DNA of 32,586 bases from Natrialba chahannaoensis JCM 10990 (GTDB lineage: Archaea; Halobacteriota; Halobacteria; Halobacteriales; Natrialbaceae): the NCBI RefSeq assembly GCF_000337135.1, contig NZ_AOIN01000098.1:1-32586 (forward strand), written 5' to 3'. The position numbers and the translations under genes were made by a program. Positions 32,131 through 32,586 of the stretch are shown one piece after another. A model generated the notes under the pieces. The model did no database searches. It worked only from the letters and a program-made list of their open reading frames with translations, and was not told where the DNA came from. How positions within the stretch are numbered: the stretch's first letter is position 1; every line of letters starts with the position of its first letter.

Positions 32131-32586
32131 CTCTGGGCCTTGTTTGAACGCGTGATTTTACGGGTGTGAGTCCTCGATGGCGCGTTCGATGTTTCGGACC
32201 GCGGATTTCATGACAAGTTCACGGAATTGGCCGAACCAGTTCCTCGACCAGAGCGTATCGCCGTATCTGCGCCAGAGGCCGAAAAACACCGATTCAGCGT
32301 TCGAACGCTGGTGATATGCTCGATCCTTGATGAGCAAATTTCTCGCCCATCCCCGCATTCCAGGATCTCGCTGCGGGATCAGCGGTGTGATACTTTCCGC
32401 ACGTAATCTCGTGCGAAGTTCCTCCCAGTCGTAGCCCTTATCGGCAGCGACAGTCGCCAACTTGTCGAGATTCCGCACTAACACCTGCCAGCCGACCTGT
32501 GTATCATGCGGTTGTTTCATAGAACAGTGTATGTCGAGAATCGCACTGGTTTCACAATCAATGAGCAGCGTCGTCTTCACCGCCTC
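32131..32586 (-). mobile_element. IS5-type insertion sequence, 3' part only
   Basis: The transposase gene and about 20-25 bases past its stop belong to an insertion sequence that continues beyond the right edge. The left terminus is probably within the GGGCCTTGTTTGAACGCG-like stretch at about 32135-32152. The exact end and target duplication cannot be confirmed because the other end is outside the window. Confidence 0.7.
32158..32586 (-). CDS. IS5-family transposase, partial
   Basis: The reading frame enters from the right edge (codons Glu-Ala precede the visible VKTTLLIDCETS) and stops at 32158, so only about the last 143 residues are present. The chain shows DDE-type transposase features: a conserved Asp in VAADKGYDW and the Glu in SNAESVFFGL, followed by a basic/aromatic stretch (RRYGDTLWSRNWFGQ) and the C-terminal helix. 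The length and motifs fit IS5-group transposases common in haloarchaea. There is no internal stop, so the visible part appears intact. Confidence 0.9.
   Translation of the reverse strand, partial: EAVKTTLLIDCETSAILDIHCSMKQPHDTQVGWQVLVRNLDKLATVAADKGYDWEELRTRLRAESITPLIPQRDPGMRGWARNLLIKDRAYHQRSNAESVFFGLWRRYGDTLWSRNWFGQFRELVMKSAVRNIERAIEDSHP

Overview
The window looks like a chromosomal segment of a haloarchaeon, most likely of the Natrialbales group, although the genus cannot be fixed from sequence alone. The reasons are high-GC coding DNA, strongly acidic proteins, many leaderless genes with a TATA-like box 25-30 bases before the start codon, twin-arginine signal peptides, and archaea-specific genes (archaeosine synthesis, a SAMP/MoaD modifier, a TRAM-domain protein).

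Layout. Bases 168-3648 (minus) hold nrdA-nrdB, a class I ribonucleotide reductase whose small subunit has the class Ic (Mn/Fe, Phe at the radical site) residue pattern. Then come an acyl-CoA thioesterase (minus), a small DUF1328 membrane protein, a tungsten-type aldehyde ferredoxin oxidoreductase, a YdjM-like membrane hydrolase and an AhpD-like protein (plus). Two translationally adjacent hypothetical genes (8582-9289, minus) face an ABC exporter operon (9423-11965, plus) whose ATPase is broken, or split, by a frameshift directly after Walker A. AzlCD (minus), a SAMP3-like modifier with a C-terminal overhang (minus), a polyacidic lipoprotein (plus), a four-helix membrane protein, a PadR-like regulator (minus), a Nudix hydrolase (plus) and a Tat-exported hypothetical protein (minus) follow.

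Bases 17224-21317 are the most unusual part: two paralogous, collinear, secreted, extremely acidic proteins. Each carries five short modules made of strict pentapeptides (hydrophobic-Thr-Ile/Val-acidic-acidic), separated by long Asp/Glu/Asn linkers. The upstream promoter segments are duplicated too. I do not recognise a named family. A discontinuous pentapeptide beta-helix with looped-out polyacidic linkers is my structural hypothesis.

Bases 21611-31253 pair the two archaeosine genes, tgtA (base exchange) and arcS (conversion of preQ0 to archaeosine). They enclose a nosDFY-type copper ABC system with a separate NosL lipoprotein, a TRAM-domain membrane protein and an EamA transporter. No nosZ is in the window. 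The right end has a less GC-rich SnoaL-like gene, preceded by several hairpins, next to an IS5-type transposase that runs off the edge.

Most long opposite-strand ORFs are GC-codon shadows of these genes and were left out.
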